Assembly (NCBI RefSeq): GCF_035917275.1
Contig: NZ_CP108508.1
Span: forward strand, 4,092,001 to 4,156,000
Direction of reading: 5' to 3'
From: Streptomyces sp. NBC_01237
GTDB taxonomy: Bacteria > Actinomycetota > Actinomycetes > Streptomycetales > Streptomycetaceae
DNA: 64,000 nt
Made by a program: the position numbers and the translations under genes. Positions 39,101 to 50,772 of the stretch are shown here, one piece after another; the first letter of the stretch is position 1; each line of letters starts with the position of its first letter. A model generated the notes under the pieces. That model did no database searches, was not told where the DNA came from, and worked only from the letters and a program-made list of their open reading frames with translations.

Positions 39101-41000
39101 GGGCCGAGTGCATCAGCACCCGCTCCTGCGCGCCGCCCGCGAACCGGCTGTCGGCGACCAGGTCCCCGATGCCGCGATGGGTGACGGCGACCCCCTTCGG
39201 CCGGCCCGTCGAGCCGGAGGTGTACATGACGTAGGCGATCCGCTCCGGGCCGGGCGGCATCGGCACGCCGCCCTCGGGCACCGGGTGGCTCGCGGGCAGG
39301 TCGCCCTGCTCCAGGACCAGCGAGGTCCCGCTGTCGCTCAGCACGTCCGCGCGCCGGGAGCGCGGCCAGCGGTGGTCGATGGGTACGTACGCGGCGCCCG
39401 CCCGGAGCACACCGAGCACGGCCACCACGAAGTCGACGGAGCGGTCCATGGCGATGCCGACCGGCTCCTCGGGGCGCACACCGCGCTCCAGCAGCCAGGC
39501 GGCGATCTCCTCCACGCGGGCGGTCAGCTCCGCGTACGTCAGCGACCGGTCGCCGCGGACCACCGCCTGCCGGTCCGGGTGCTCGGCGGTGCGCAGCGCG
39601 AGCAGTTCCGGCACCGTGCGCCCCGGTGCCGGGACGGGGACCGGGTTCCATCCGTCGAGCAGCCGTGACCGCTCGTCGGCGTCCAGCAGCTCGACCGCGC
39701 CGGCCCGCGCGGAGGGCTCGTCGGCGAAGGCCGTGAGCAGGGCGGCCAGCCGCTCGGCGAAGCCCTCGATCTCGGTCTCCCCGAAGGCGTCGGACCGGTA
39801 GGTGAAGCGCAGTTCGAGGGACGGGCCGGGGATGACCATGAGGGCGAGCGGGTAGTGCGCGCCGTCCGTGGAGAAGAAGTCCGCGACCGACAGCCCGCCG
39901 GGCAGGGTGAGCGTGGCCGGGTCGACCGGGAAGTTCTCCAGCACGGTGAGGGTGTCGAACAGGTCGCCGTGCCCGGCCGCCCGCTGGATCTCCGCCAGAC
40001 CGAGGTGCTGGTGGGCCATCAGCGTCCGCTGCTCGTCCTGGAGCCGCCCGCAGAGCGCGAGCAGCGACTCCTCGCGCCGGATCCGGACCCGCACGGGCAC
40101 GGTGTTGAGGAAGAGCCCGACCATGGTGTGCACACCGGGGATCTCCGGTGAGCGTCCGGCCAGCGTCATGCCGAAGGTGACGTCCCGGCGGTCGGTCAGC
40201 CTGCCCAGCAGCAGTCCCCACGCGGCCTGCACCACGGTGTTGAGGGTGATGCCGTGCTCGCGGGCCCGCTCGGTGAGCCGCCGTGCCGTCTCCGGGGGGA
40301 GCAGGTGACTGACCCTGCTGGGCAGCACCGATGTGGAGCGGTCGTCGGGCATCGCGGCCAGCAGGGTCGGCTCGGCGAGCCCGTCCAGCGCACCGCGCCA
40401 GGCGCTGACGGCGCCCTCGCGGTCCTGCTTGGCGAGCCACGCCAGGTGGTAGCGGTACGGGGTGACCGCGGGCAGCGCGGTGGCGTCGCCGCCCGCGGCG
40501 TACAGCTCGAACAGCTCGCGTACCAGGACCGGGGCCGACCAGCCGTCCAGCAGGATGTGGTGGTTGGTCACCAGCAGCCGGTGCCGGCCGTCCGCGACCC
40601 GGACCACGGTGAACCGCAGCAACGGGGGCGTGCGCAGGTCGAAGCGGGCCGCGCGGTCGCGTTCGGTGATCTCGCGCAGGGCCGCTTCCCGCTCCCGCTC
40701 GGGCAGCCCGGACACATCGCTCTCGTGCCAGGGCAGTTCGACCGCCTTCGGGATGAACTGCAGCGCACGCGGGCCGTCGTGCCGGAATCCGGCGCGCAGG
40801 TTGCCGTGCCGTTCCAGCAGGGCGTGCGCGGCGGAGCGCAGGGCCGGCACGTCGAGCGGGCCGTCGATGTCCATGCCGAGCTGCATGACGTAGACGTCCG
40901 GGCCCGACCGGTCGTCGTACTGCGCGTGGAAGAGCAGACCCTCCTGCAACGGGGTGAGCGGCAGTACGGCTTCCAGCGACGACTTGTCCTTCGTGCTCAT
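33171..41000 (-). CDS. NRPS-2: C-A(Leu)-T-C-A(Phe)-T-E
   Basis: About 2609 aa, two modules ending in an epimerase. C (HHILLDGWS near residue 150), A (A3 [12 protein letters not shown] near 595; pocket code by eye D-A-Y-L-W-G-A-V-I-K, nearest to Leu codes such as DAWLYGAVMK), T (LGGHSLL near 983), C (HHIAGDGWS near 1170), A (A3 near 1656; code D-A-W-T-V-A-A-V-C-K, a Phe code close to that of GrsA), T of the epimerase-associated type ([11 protein letters not shown] near 2040) and E ([10 protein letters not shown] near 2230). The product is therefore Leu followed by D-Phe. ATG 41000 overlaps the NRPS-1 stop (ATGA) and has GGAG 9 bp upstream. The Phe assignment is firm, Leu likely. Confidence 0.95.
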
Positions 41001-44000
41001 TCCGAAACGCTCCATTTCGACTCGAACTGATCGAGTTCGTCCTGCGAGACCAGGTCCATGTCCCACTCGCTTCCGGCGGCCGGGCCCGGCGTGGCGGCCT
41101 CGGCGGGCTCCGGCGCGGCGATCGCGGCGATGGCCCGCACGGTGCGGTGGGCGAACACGTCCTGCGGGGTGAACCGGAGCCCCTCGGCGCGGGCCCGGCT
41201 GACGAGTTGGATCGAGACGATGCTGTCGCCGCCCCGGCGGAAGAAGTCGTCGTCCACCCCGGCGCGGGAGAGCCCCAGGACCTCGGCGAAGAGCCGGGCG
41301 AGGGTCTTCTCCCCGGCGGTCACGGGCGCGGCGCCGGAGGCGGGCTCCGCCGCGTCGGGCGCGGGCAGCGCCTTGTGGTCGAGCTTGCCGTTCAGCGTGA
41401 CGGGCAGGGCGTCCAGCAGGACCAGCGCGGCGGGCACCATGTGGTCGGGCAGCCGCTCGGCCAGCGCGTCCCGCAGCTCGGCCACCAGGGCGCCGCTCCT
41501 GCGGCCCACGAGCGGGTCGTTCGCGTACCGCGCCGGGGCCGCGCCCGGGAGGTACAGATCCCGGTAGGCGAGCACCGCGGCACCGTCCGAACCGCCGCCA
41601 CGGTAAGCGCCGTTGAGGCCGTTCGCGCTGCCCGTGCCGTCCGTGCCGTCCGTGCTGCTCGTGCCGTCCGTGCTGCTCGTGCCGTCCGTGCTGCTCGTGC
41701 CGTCCGTGCTGCTCGTGCCGTCCGTGCCGTCCGGAGCGTGCTCCGGTACGAACACGGCGTCCAGCCGGCCGTCGTCCGCCCCCGCCGTCCAGGTGACCAG
41801 CGCCCGGTAGCCGAAGGGCGAGCCCACCTCGTGCAGCTCCGTGACATCGACGTCCGCCGACACGGGGCCGTCGGTCCCGGCCACTGCGGCCAGGTCCGCA
41901 CCGAGCCTGCCGTTGGGGATGCCGGTGACCCGCAGCCCGGCCGGGTGCGCCTCGCGCAGCCGTGCGGCCAGTACGTCGAGGCCGCCGATGCGCTCCCAGG
42001 AGACGGCGGGCACCGCCGCCAGGGAGACCGGGGCGGCCGGCCGCTTGTGCAGGACCACGTCGTAGCGGTAGCGGCTGAGCTCGTTGGCGTACTCCCCGCG
42101 CTTGATCCGGATGTCCGCACCGCCGAAGCCGTCCAGCACTCCGGCGAGGCTGTCGAACAGGGCGGGATCGACCAGCAGTTCGGTCTCGCGCTCCACGGCC
42201 CGGTCCACCGCGTACCGGGTGGCGTCCTCGCCGTCGCCGGGGCCCGCCAGGCGGTGGATGGCCGTCCGCATGCAGCGCAGCAGCCGCAGATCGCGGATGT
42301 CGCCGAGGAAGACCGTGCCGGTGTCGCCGAGCAGCGCGAACGCCTTCGTGATGACGTCGGTCAGGTAGTCCACGCTCGGGAAGTACTGCGCCACCGAGTT
42401 GATCACGACGGTGTCGAACGTCCCCGCGGGCAGGTCGTCCAGGGCGTGCGCCGGGGTCGCGGTGAACCGGGTGCGCGCCGCCAGTTCCGGGTCCCGCGCG
42501 GTCTGCCGCCGCAGGGTGGCGATCACCTCGCCGGACAGGTCGGTGCCCCAGTACAGCTCCACATGGGGGGCGACCGGCGCCATGATCAGCCCGGCGCCGA
42601 CGCCGATCTCCAGCACCCGGCGCGGCCGCAGCTCCAGAATCCGGTCGACGGTCGCCGCACGCCAGGCCCGCATCTCCGCCTCGGGCAGCTCGGATCCGTC
42701 GTAACTGCTGTGCCAGCCGCTGAAGTTCTCGCCGAGCGGCGGGCCTTCCCGGTCCGGGGCGCCGTAGACCTCGTCGTTGATGACCTGCCACTTGCCGACC
42801 TGATCGGTCTCCAGGCCGGTGTCACGGGAACCGGCGTCGCGTCCGGCGGGCACCACATAGCCGACCAGCCTGCGCTCACCGGGCCGGTCCTCCCGGACCA
42901 CGACGGCGGCCGTCTCCACCTGCGGCTGATCGGTCAGCGCGCTCGTGACCTCGCCCAGCTCCACCCGGAAGCCGCGCAGCTTCACCTGGTCGTCCGCCCG
43001 GCCCCCGAACTCCAGCACGCCCCCGGCCCGCCAGCGCACCACGTCGCCGGTGCGGTACATCCGCTCCCCGGCCGTGCCGAACGGGGAGGCGACGAAGCGT
43101 TCCGAGGTGAGCCCCGGCCGGCCGAGGTAGCCGCGGGCCAGGTTGACCCCGGACACGTACAGCTCGCCGAGGACGCCGGGGGCGACCGGGCTGAGCCTCG
43201 CGTCGAGCACGTACACCCGGGCGTTGGCGATCGGGGTGCCGATCGGCGGGGTGAGCGCCCCGGACAGCGGCGCGCTCATCGTGGCGCACACCGTCGTCTC
43301 CGTAGGGCCGTACGCGTTGATCATGCGGCGGCCGGCCGACCAGGTCCCGGCCAGCTCCGCCGAGCACGGTTCACCGGCGACCGTCAGCACCATCCCGGCC
43401 GGCACGGCGGCGGGGTCGAGCCCGGTCAGCGCGATCGGCGGGATCGTCGCGTGGCTGATCCGCAGGCCGGTCAGGAACCGGGCCAGTTCGTCACCGAGCA
43501 GCAGGCCCTGTTCGACCGGGAGCACCAGCGTGGCACCGGCGAGCAGGGCGACGCAGGTCTCGGACACCGCGGCGTCGAAGCTCGGTGCCGCGTACTGGAC
43601 GACCCGGCTGTCCGGCCGGACAGCGAACCGTTCGCCCTGCGCGGCGGCCAGGTTGCCGATGCCCCGGTGGGTCACCACGACACCCTTGGGCCGGCCGGTC
43701 GAGCCTGAGGTGTAGATGACGTAGGCGGCCTGGTCGAGCGCGACGGGCACCCGCCGCTCCGCGTCCGACAGCGGGGTGGCGGGCCGTGCCGCGACCACGA
43801 TGGCCGTCCCCGGGTCGTCGAGCACGATCCTGGGCAGGTCCGGGATCACCTCATCGGCCTGCGGGGCCACCGACCTGATGGTCAGCAGCAGCGCGGGCGC
43901 GGCGTCGTCGGCCATGAAGGCGACCCGCTCACGCGGATAGCCGGGGTCGACCGGCACGAACGCGGCACCCGCCGTGACCACGGCGAGCTGCGCCACGAGG

Positions 44001-47000
44001 AGGTCCAGCGACTTCGGCATCACCAGCAGGACACGGTCCTCGGCGCCGATCCCGCGTGCGATCAGATGGCGGGCGAGCCGGTTGACCCGCTCGCCCAGCT
44101 CCGCGTAACGCAGCTCCCGCTCACCGGCCACCACCGCGAGGGCACCGGGGGTGCGCACCACCCGGTCGGCGAACAGTTCGGGCAGGGTGCCCGCGGCGAC
44201 CTCGCACGCGGTGTCGTTCCACTCGACGAGGATGCGCTCGCGCTCGTCGGCGCCCAGCACGTCCAGCTCGCTCAGCCGACTCTGCGGCCGTCCGGTCGCC
44301 CGGTCCAGCAGACGCGTCAGCCTGCTGATGAGCAGCTCGACGGTGGCCTCGTCGTACAGGTCGGTGGCGTACTCGACGGCGCAGGTGGTGTGGTCCGGTC
44401 CGCCCCCCTCGCCCCGCACCTCGCGGAAGTCGAAGAGGAGGTCCAGTTTGGCGGTGTGGGTGACGGCGGGTTCGATCCAGGCGTCGAGACCGGGCAGGTC
44501 CAGCCCCGGTGTCGCGTTGTTCTGGAAGCCCAGGCCGATCTGGACCAGCGGGTGCCGGCCGGCCGAGCGCTCCGGGTTGACGGCCTCGACCAGCCGCTCG
44601 AAGGGCAGGTCCTGGTTGGCGAAGGCGGCCAGGCCGTCCGTGCGGGCCCGGCCCAGCAGGTCGGCGAAGCTGGGGTCCCCGGTGAGGTCGGTGCGCATCA
44701 CCAGGGTGTTGACGAGGAAGCCGACCAGGTCGTCCAGCGCCTCGTCGGTCCGTCCCGCGATCGAGATGCCGAGCGGGACGTCCTCACCGGCTCCGAGCTT
44801 GCTCAGCAGCACCGCCAGCGCGGTCTGCACCACCATGAACGGGCTCACGTCGTGCTCGCGCGAGCACCGTGTCAGCTGCCGGTGCAGCGCGGCCGGCAGA
44901 TCGAAGCGCAGGGTCTCGCCCCGGTAGGAGGCGACGGCGGGCCGGGGCCGGTCGGTGGGCAGGGTGACTTCCTCGGGAAGTCCCCGCAGGTACTCCGTCC
45001 AGAAGGCGAGCTGGCCGGAGATCGCCGAGCCCGGGGTGTCCTCGTCGCCCAGGATCTCGCGCTGCCACAGGGTGTAGTCCGCGTAGCTGACGGGCAGCGG
45101 CTGCCACTCCGGGAGGTCGCCCCGGCAGCGGGCGGTGTAGGCGGTCTGGAGGTCGCGGGTGAGCGGCACCAGGGACCAGCCGTCGCCCGCGATGTGGTGC
45201 ACCGGCAGGAGCAGCGCGTGTTCCCGGTCCGACAGGGCGAACAGGTGCGCGCGGATGGGCGCCTCGGTGGCCAGGTCGAAGCCGACGGCGGCGCGTTCGG
45301 TCAGCGCCCCGGCCAGCCGGTCGGCGGTGATGCCGGTGACGCCCATGACCGGCGTCGCCTCCTCGGCGGACAGGATGTGCTGGCGCGGGGTGCCGTCGCG
45401 GTCGGGGAAGACGGTGCGCAGGCTCTCGTGCCGGGCGACGACATCGCCGATCGCGGCCTGAAGGGCCGTACGGTCCAGATCGCCGTTCAGCCGCACGACG
45501 AGCGGGATGTTGTACGTGCCCGAGCCGCCGTCGATCTTGTCGATGAACCACAGCCGCAGCTGGGCGAAGGAGAGCGGGATCTCCTCCGGCCTGTCCATGG
45601 GGGTCAGCGGGCGCCGGGCGCTCGGTACGTCACCGTTGCCCGCGAGCCAGGCGATCAGCTCGGCCGGGGACGGGGCCTCGAAGACGGTACGGATGGTGAG
45701 TTCGACGCCGAACGCCGCGCGGACCCGGCTGACCAGCCTGGTGGCGAGCAGCGAATGCCCGCCCAGGTCGAAGAAGTTGTCGTCCATGGAGACCGACGGC
45801 ACGCCCAGGATCTCCGCGAAGAGACCGCAGAAGATCTCCTCCTCCGGGGTACGGGCCGGCCGGCCGCCGACGAGGCCCGTCAGGTCCGGGGCGGGCAGGG
45901 CCCGGGTGTCGAGCTTCCCGTTCCCGGTCAGCGGCAGCGCGTCCAGCTGCACGAACCAGCTCGGCACCATGTGCTCGGGCAGGGCGGCGGCCGTGTGCTT
46001 GCGCAGGTCGGTGGTGTCCAGGGCGACCCGGCCCCCGGCGCCGTGGCCGCCGATGACGTAGGCCACCAGCCGCCGGTCGTCGGGGGTGTCCTCACGGACG
46101 ACGACGGCAGCCTGCCGCACATCGGGGTGCCGCAGGACCGCGGCCTCGATCTCGCCCGGCTCGATCCGGAAGCCGCGGATCTTGACCTGCTGGTCGGCGC
46201 GCCCCAGGTACTCCAGGTTCGCGCCGCCGTCCGCGGCCCAGCGGGCCAGGTCGCCGGACCGGTACATGCGCTGTCCCGCCGGGCCGAAGGGGTCCGCGAC
46301 GAACCGCGTGCAGCTCAGGTCCGGCCGCCCCAGATAGCCGTCGGCCACCGCGGGGCCGCCGACGTACAGCTCACCGGCGACCCCGGGCGGGACCGGGCGC
46401 AGCGCGGTGTCCAGCACGTAGACGCGCAGGTCGTCGAGGCCCCGGCCGATCATGCTGCCGGTGCCGGCCGACGCGACGGACGCGTCGAGCATCAGCTCCG
46501 TGGTGTGCACGGTGGTCTCGGTGATGCCGTACATGTTGACCAGCAGCGGGGCGTCCTCGGCGTGCCGCTCGTACCACTCGGCCAGCCTGCCGAACTCCAG
46601 CGCCGCACCGCCGAAGATCACCCGGCGCAGGGCGAGCCGGCTTCCGGTCCCCGGGTCGTCCCGGTCGGCCTGGACCAGCTGGTAGAACGCCGACGGCGTC
46701 TGGTTGAGGACGGTGACCCGCTCCCGTACCAGCAGCCGCAGGAACTCCTCCGGCGAGCGGCTCACCGCGAACGGCACCACCACGAGCTTCCCGCCGTGCA
46801 GCAGGGCGCCCCAGATCTCCCACACCGAGAAGTCGAAGGCGTAGGAGTGGAACAGCGACCACACGTCGTCCGGCCCGAAGCCGGACCAGGACGCGGTCGA
46901 CTCGAAGAGCCGGAGCACATTGTGGTGGGCGACCACGACACCCTTGGGCCGGCCGGTAGACCCGGAGGTGTAGATGACGTACGCGGCCTGGTCGGGCAGG

Positions 47001-48841
47001 ACCGGTCCGCCGCGCTCGGCGTCCCGGACCGGGGTGTGCGCCAGCGCGGCCAGTTCGGCCGCCGTGTCCGGGTGGTCGAGCGCGATCTCCGGTGTGCCCG
47101 GCACCGGCTGGGCGAAGGTGTCGCGCCGTGCGGTGATCACGGCGGTGGGCCGGGCGTCGGCCAGCATGTGGGCGACCCGGTCCGCGGGGTACTCGGGGTC
47201 GACCGGCAGATACGCCGCGCCGGCCTTCAGCGTCGCCAGCAGCGCCACGGGCAGGTCCACCGAGCGCGGCATCGCCAGCGCGACGAGCTGACCGCGCCGC
47301 ACCCCTCGGTCGATCAGCAGCCGGGCCAGCCGGTTGGACCGCTCGTCCAGTTCCCGGTAGGTCAGGGCCCGGTGGTCCGCGCCGTCGGGGCAGACCACCG
47401 CCGTGCGGTCCGGATGGGCCGCCACGGTGCCGGCGAACCGCTCGGTCAGGGTGGCGCGTTCGGCTGCCGCGGGCGTCCGGGCGGCGCCGCCCCACTCGCC
47501 GACCAGCCGCTCCAGCGTCTCGGGCTCCACGATGTCCAGGGCGCCGACCGGGCGGTCGGGATGCGCGGCCAGCTCGCCGAGCAGCCGGATGATCAGGCGG
47601 TGGTGCTGCCGCGCCGCGTCGGGGCTGTAGACGTCCGGGTTGGCGGAGAGGTCGAGCTGGAGGCCGCCGTCCTGGCGGCCGACCACGATCAGCGAGAGGT
47701 CGTCGTCGTGTCCGGCCATCAGGGGGTGCAGGGTCGTCGGCAGACCCGCGACGCGCAGGGCCGGGGCGACGACATGGAGGTTGAGCCTTGGCCCGAGCAA
47801 CCGGCCGTCGGAGCCCAGGAGTCCGAGGTCGCGCCGCAGGTCCTCGTAGCGGTAGCGCTTGTGCCGGGAGACGGCGCGCATGCGCTGGTGGGCGTGGCGG
47901 ACGAGTTCCGTCGCCGTCATGTCGGGGCGCACCGTCATCCGTACGCCGACCACGTTGGACACCATGCCGGGCACGGTGCGGGCCGCGGCCGTGGTGCGGG
48001 CGGCGACGGACAGGGCGATCACCACGTCGCTGCTGCCGGTGATCCGGCTGGTGTACACGGCGAGCGCCGCCAGCACCGCGGCGGGCCAGCCGACCCGTCC
48101 GGCACGGGCCGCGTCGCGGATCTCGTCGCCCTTCGCGGCCGATACGTACGCGGTGTCCCGGAACAGGCCGGTGGGCAGCGCCGTCGGACGGTCACCGAGG
48201 CTCACGGCGGCCGGCCTGTCGGCGAACTCCCCCGTCCAGAAGGACTGGTCCTCGGCGAACTCGGCGGACCGCCGGTAGACCAGTTCGTCCTCGATCAGCT
48301 CGCGCAACGGCGGGAACGCCCCGTCGGCCGGGTCCTGCCCCTCGGTGAGCCGGGTGTAGACATCGGCCAGACGGGAGGCGATGAGGCTCGCGCCGAAGCT
48401 GTCCATCACCAGGTGGTGGTAGCGGTAGTAGAAGAGGAACCGGTCCTCGGCGACCTTGATGAGCGCGAAGCGGTACAGCGCGCCCCCGATCACCTCGACC
48501 GGGGTGTTCGCGTCCGCCCACATCCACGCGTCGGCCTTCTCGTCCGGCCGGTCCTCGGCGGCGAGGTCCAGGACATGGACCGGCTGCGCCGACCAGTCGG
48601 TGACCGGCTCGATCACCTGTACCGGACCGGACCCCTCGTCGGTGAACCGGGCACGCAGCGCCTCGGTCTCCACGACGATCCGGCGCATCGCGGTGGCGAA
48701 CAGCACGGGATCGACGGCCCCCGCTATTTCCAGGTAAAGGGCCGCGTTGAACGTCGCGTTCGGACCGCTGAGGCTCTGCGCGTACCAGATTCCGGCCTGG
48801 CCGGCGGTCAGCGGCAGAACCGTGGCTGACGAGTCAGACAT
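40997..48841 (-). CDS. NRPS-1: starter C-A(Thr)-T-C-A(Tyr)-N-MT-T
   Basis: About 2614 aa, the initiating synthetase. The N-terminal C domain (about 1-440) has [10 protein letters not shown] instead of HHxxxDG and lies first, as lipo-initiating C domains do. A1: A3 [11 protein letters not shown] near 627, code by eye D-F-W-N-I-G-M-V-H-K, exactly Thr. T near 1027. C (HHIAGDGWS near 1217). A2: A3 near 1712, code D-A-S-T-T-A-A-V-C-K, a Tyr type. A methyltransferase is embedded between A8 and A10 (about 1990-2290; SAM motif [10 protein letters not shown] near 2079), giving N-methyl-Tyr. T ([12 protein letters not shown] near 2538). ATG 48841 has GAGG upstream; the open frame continues further only by chance. 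Contains an 18-bp tandem repeat (41634-41733). Confidence 0.95.
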   Translation of the reverse strand: MSDSSATVLPLTAGQAGIWYAQSLSGPNATFNAALYLEIAGAVDPVLFATAMRRIVVETEALRARFTDEGSGPVQVIEPVTDWSAQPVHVLDLAAEDRPDEKADAWMWADANTPVEVIGGALYRFALIKVAEDRFLFYYRYHHLVMDSFGASLIASRLADVYTRLTEGQDPADGAFPPLRELIEDELVYRRSAEFAEDQSFWTGEFADRPAAVSLGDRPTALPTGLFRDTAYVSAAKGDEIRDAARAGRVGWPAAVLAALAVYTSRITGSSDVVIALSVAARTTAAARTVPGMVSNVVGVRMTVRPDMTATELVRHAHQRMRAVSRHKRYRYEDLRRDLGLLGSDGRLLGPRLNLHVVAPALRVAGLPTTLHPLMAGHDDDLSLIVVGRQDGGLQLDLSANPDVYSPDAARQHHRLIIRLLGELAAHPDRPVGALDIVEPETLERLVGEWGGAARTPAAAERATLTERFAGTVAAHPDRTAVVCPDGADHRALTYRELDERSNRLARLLIDRGVRRGQLVALAMPRSVDLPVALLATLKAGAAYLPVDPEYPADRVAHMLADARPTAVITARRDTFAQPVPGTPEIALDHPDTAAELAALAHTPVRDAERGGPVLPDQAAYVIYTSGSTGRPKGVVVAHHNVLRLFESTASWSGFGPDDVWSLFHSYAFDFSVWEIWGALLHGGKLVVVPFAVSRSPEEFLRLLVRERVTVLNQTPSAFYQLVQADRDDPGTGSRLALRRVIFGGAALEFGRLAEWYERHAEDAPLLVNMYGITETTVHTTELMLDASVASAGTGSMIGRGLDDLRVYVLDTALRPVPPGVAGELYVGGPAVADGYLGRPDLSCTRFVADPFGPAGQRMYRSGDLARWAADGGANLEYLGRADQQVKIRGFRIEPGEIEAAVLRHPDVRQAAVVVREDTPDDRRLVAYVIGGHGAGGRVALDTTDLRKHTAAALPEHMVPSWFVQLDALPLTGNGKLDTRALPAPDLTGLVGGRPARTPEEEIFCGLFAEILGVPSVSMDDNFFDLGGHSLLATRLVSRVRAAFGVELTIRTVFEAPSPAELIAWLAGNGDVPSARRPLTPMDRPEEIPLSFAQLRLWFIDKIDGGSGTYNIPLVVRLNGDLDRTALQAAIGDVVARHESLRTVFPDRDGTPRQHILSAEEATPVMGVTGITADRLAGALTERAAVGFDLATEAPIRAHLFALSDREHALLLPVHHIAGDGWSLVPLTRDLQTAYTARCRGDLPEWQPLPVSYADYTLWQREILGDEDTPGSAISGQLAFWTEYLRGLPEEVTLPTDRPRPAVASYRGETLRFDLPAALHRQLTRCSREHDVSPFMVVQTALAVLLSKLGAGEDVPLGISIAGRTDEALDDLVGFLVNTLVMRTDLTGDPSFADLLGRARTDGLAAFANQDLPFERLVEAVNPERSAGRHPLVQIGLGFQNNATPGLDLPGLDAWIEPAVTHTAKLDLLFDFREVRGEGGGPDHTTCAVEYATDLYDEATVELLISRLTRLLDRATGRPQSRLSELDVLGADERERILVEWNDTACEVAAGTLPELFADRVVRTPGALAVVAGERELRYAELGERVNRLARHLIARGIGAEDRVLLVMPKSLDLLVAQLAVVTAGAAFVPVDPGYPRERVAFMADDAAPALLLTIRSVAPQADEVIPDLPRIVLDDPGTAIVVAARPATPLSDAERRVPVALDQAAYVIYTSGSTGRPKGVVVTHRGIGNLAAAQGERFAVRPDSRVVQYAAPSFDAAVSETCVALLAGATLVLPVEQGLLLGDELARFLTGLRISHATIPPIALTGLDPAAVPAGMVLTVAGEPCSAELAGTWSAGRRMINAYGPTETTVCATMSAPLSGALTPPIGTPIANARVYVLDARLSPVAPGVLGELYVSGVNLARGYLGRPGLTSERFVASPFGTAGERMYRTGDVVRWRAGGVLEFGGRADDQVKLRGFRVELGEVTSALTDQPQVETAAVVVREDRPGERRLVGYVVPAGRDAGSRDTGLETDQVGKWQVINDEVYGAPDREGPPLGENFSGWHSSYDGSELPEAEMRAWRAATVDRILELRPRRVLEIGVGAGLIMAPVAPHVELYWGTDLSGEVIATLRRQTARDPELAARTRFTATPAHALDDLPAGTFDTVVINSVAQYFPSVDYLTDVITKAFALLGDTGTVFLGDIRDLRLLRCMRTAIHRLAGPGDGEDATRYAVDRAVERETELLVDPALFDSLAGVLDGFGGADIRIKRGEYANELSRYRYDVVLHKRPAAPVSLAAVPAVSWERIGGLDVLAARLREAHPAGLRVTGIPNGRLGADLAAVAGTDGPVSADVDVTELHEVGSPFGYRALVTWTAGADDGRLDAVFVPEHAPDGTDGTSSTDGTSSTDGTSSTDGTSSTDGTDGTGSANGLNGAYRGGGSDGAAVLAYRDLYLPGAAPARYANDPLVGRRSGALVAELRDALAERLPDHMVPAALVLLDALPVTLNGKLDHKALPAPDAAEPASGAAPVTAGEKTLARLFAEVLGLSRAGVDDDFFRRGGDSIVSIQLVSRARAEGLRFTPQDVFAHRTVRAIAAIAAPEPAEAATPGPAAGSEWDMDLVSQDELDQFESKWSVSE
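41634..41733. repeat. 18-bp tandem repeat inside the NRPS-1 gene
   Basis: Four perfect copies of gtgccgtccgtgctgctc at 41643, 41661, 41679 and 41697, flanked by half units of gtgccgtcc. On the coding strand they encode repeated Thr-Asp-Gly-Thr-Ser-Ser, forming a flexible loop after the embedded methyltransferase and before the A10 motif. In frame, so copy-number change would alter loop length only. Confidence 0.95.
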
Positions 48842-49243
48842 CTGTCCTCTGTTTCTTCGGGCCAGGCCGACCTTCGAGTCGGTCGGTGATCCAACGGGTC
48901 GGCAGCCACGGGCGGCTCCGGCGGGCCTGCTGTCAGCGCCGTGTTCGGGGCGGTCCCGGGCCGGAACAGCCCTGGGGCGGGCGCGGCAGCGCCCTTCGTC
49001 CGTGCACCGGATCCGCTGACGGCGGTCAATCGACGTTCGGTAAACGAATACACGTACCGACAAGCTCTGTCGCAGGCCGCTGCAATTACCGGAAACGGAT
49101 CTTCTGGCCGGGCGCGCGGAATTCAGATTCTTCGAACCGGGTCCTGTTGCAGCAAGTGGCAAGGGTCTCCGGCGGGCGGGAATTCCGTCCGTAGCATCAC
49201 GGCGAGCAGACCCATGACCACGACAAAGACAGGGAATACCCCT
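48842..49243. promoter_or_regulatory. Divergent control region, NRPS operon / P450 operon
   Basis: This 402-bp region separates the 32-kb minus-strand NRPS operon from the plus-strand P450 operon, so both promoters must lie here. It includes a relatively AT-rich segment (about 49025-49100). I found no -35/-10 pair good enough to name. The NRPS-1 start has an AGAGGA site close to it; the P450 start at 49244 has AGGGA 8 bp upstream. Confidence 0.6.
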
Positions 49244-50467
49244 ATGACCGACGCCATGGAGAAGCAGGCCACCTGCCCCGTCGCGCCACGCGGCTGGCCC
49301 AACCCCCTTCTGCCTGAGTACGACCAGGTGCCGGAGGGACGTCCGCTGACCCAGGTGACCATGCCGTCGGGCAGCAAGGCGTGGCTGGTCTCGCGGCACG
49401 ACCACATCCAACGGCTGCTGGCGGACGCCCGGTTCAGCGTGGAGCCGCACCCCACGTTCCCCATCAGGTTCCCCGCGCCGCAGGAACTGCTGGACATGAT
49501 CGCCAGGGACTCCAAGAACCTGCTGGTGACCATGGACCCGCCCCGGCACACCCGCGTCCGTCAGATGGCGCTGCCGGACTTCACCATCAAGGCCGTCGAG
49601 AAGCTGCGCCCGAAGGTGCAGGAGCTGATCGACCGCTACCTCGACGGGATGGAGGCGGCCGGCGGCCCCACCGACCTCGTCCAGGCGCTGGCCCTGCCGC
49701 TGCCGGCCCAGGTGATCTGCGAACTGGCCGGCATTCCCGAGGCCGAGCGGGACGTGTTCACGCGCAACGCCGCGATCATGGTGGGTACGCGGCACTCGTA
49801 CACCATGGACGAGAAGATGGCCGCCAACAACGAGTTGATGGCGTACTTCGCCACCCTCGTCACCGAGAAGCGGGAGAACCCCGCCGACGACATGCTCGGC
49901 GGCTTCATCACCCGGGCGGGCCGGACCGACGAGTTCGACCACCACGGTCTGACGCTGATGACGAAGATGCTGCTGCTCGCGGGTTACGAGTTCATCGTGA
50001 ACCGCATCGCGCTCGGCACCCAGACGCTCCTGGACCACCCCGGACAGCTCAAGGCGCTCCAGGGCGACCCGGCGGGGCTCATGCCGAAGGCCGTGAACGA
50101 GGTGCTGCGCTACTTCAGCCTCGTCGACGAGGTCCTGGCCCGGGTGGCGCTCGCCGACGTGGAGATCGACGGCGTGACCATCAAGGAGGGCGAGGGCATC
50201 CTCGTACTGAAGGGTCTCGGCGACCGCGACCCGGCCAAGTACACGGACCCCGACGCCTTCGACATCCACCGCGACGCCCGGGACCACCTCGCCTTCGGCT
50301 ACGGCGTCCACCAGTGCCTCGGCCAGCATGTGGCCCGGCTGATGATGGAGCTGTGCTTCACCTCGCTGTTCACCCGGTTCCCGGATCTGCACGTGGTCGA
50401 GTCCGACGAGCCGATCGAGCTCATCGACGGGCTGCCGCCGGTGCACAAGCTCGTGGTCGGCTGGTGA
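49244..50467 (+). CDS. Cytochrome P450, probable aminoacyl-chain dehydrogenase
   Basis: A 407-aa P450. It has the heme loop [11 protein letters not shown] with Cys358 as iron ligand, and the ExxR motif in NEVLRY. The I-helix reads AGYEF (246-250), so the usual Thr of the AGxET oxygen-activation pair is Phe. Start: ATG 49244 has AGGGA 8 bp upstream; the in-frame ATG 49214 has no good site. It is followed by its ferredoxin with a GTGA overlap. In the WS9326A pathway, as I recall it, one P450 (CYP163 family) desaturates N-methyl-Tyr while bound to the T domain; this is the only P450 here, so it is the natural candidate for that step. Confidence 0.93.
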   Translation: MTDAMEKQATCPVAPRGWPNPLLPEYDQVPEGRPLTQVTMPSGSKAWLVSRHDHIQRLLADARFSVEPHPTFPIRFPAPQELLDMIARDSKNLLVTMDPPRHTRVRQMALPDFTIKAVEKLRPKVQELIDRYLDGMEAAGGPTDLVQALALPLPAQVICELAGIPEAERDVFTRNAAIMVGTRHSYTMDEKMAANNELMAYFATLVTEKRENPADDMLGGFITRAGRTDEFDHHGLTLMTKMLLLAGYEFIVNRIALGTQTLLDHPGQLKALQGDPAGLMPKAVNEVLRYFSLVDEVLARVALADVEIDGVTIKEGEGILVLKGLGDRDPAKYTDPDAFDIHRDARDHLAFGYGVHQCLGQHVARLMMELCFTSLFTRFPDLHVVESDEPIELIDGLPPVHKLVVGW

Positions 50468-50673
50468 GCGCGGTGAAGGTGCAGGTGGACCGCGACCGCT
50501 GTATCGGCGCCGGGCTGTGCGTGATGAGCGCCCCCGCCGTCTTCGACCAGGGTGAGGACGACGGCCTGGTGATCCTGCTGGACGACAGCCCATCGGACGC
50601 CGATGCCGCGCACACGCGCAAGCTCGTCGAGCACATCTGCCCGTCGAAGGCCATCCGGATCACCGAGGGCTGA
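50464..50673 (+). CDS. Small ferredoxin (3Fe-4S type)
   Basis: A 69-aa acidic ferredoxin with cysteines in DRCIGAGLC and ICPSKAI. The missing fourth Cys (Ala/Gly at its place) fits a [3Fe-4S] P450-type ferredoxin. GTG start overlaps the P450 stop by GTGA, so the two are made together. It should carry electrons from the reductase at 16392-17594 to the P450. Confidence 0.93.
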   Translation: MSAVKVQVDRDRCIGAGLCVMSAPAVFDQGEDDGLVILLDDSPSDADAAHTRKLVEHICPSKAIRITEG

Positions 50674-50772
50674 GCGGCGGCCCCGGGGCCCGTCACCGCC
50701 CGCGCGGTGACGGGCCCGGCGCCCGCCCGCCCCGCATTCCCCGCACAGCGCCGACCAGAGTGGACAGCACAC

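Noticed and set aside
33279..39668. A 2129-codon plus-strand open frame opposite NRPS-2
   Set aside because: It is antisense to a firmly identified NRPS gene, and its translation is a low-complexity Arg/Gly/His/Pro mix. Long antisense frames are expected at such GC content.
41634..41733. Short repeats that might be taken for a CRISPR array
   Set aside because: Units are directly adjacent without spacers, in frame within an NRPS gene, and encode a simple loop.
40998..42791. Longer NRPS-2 reading frame starting at 42791
   Set aside because: The extra residues overlap NRPS-1 in another frame and are Arg/Gly-rich. The ATGA overlap and GGAG site place the start at 41000.
44066..48829. A 1587-codon plus-strand open frame opposite NRPS-1
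   Set aside because: Shadow of the NRPS gene on the other strand, with no recognisable domain.
48842..50593. Longer NRPS-1 reading frame starting at 50593
   Set aside because: The extra 584 residues run antisense through the P450 gene and show no domain. The C domain begins right at 48841, which has a ribosome site.
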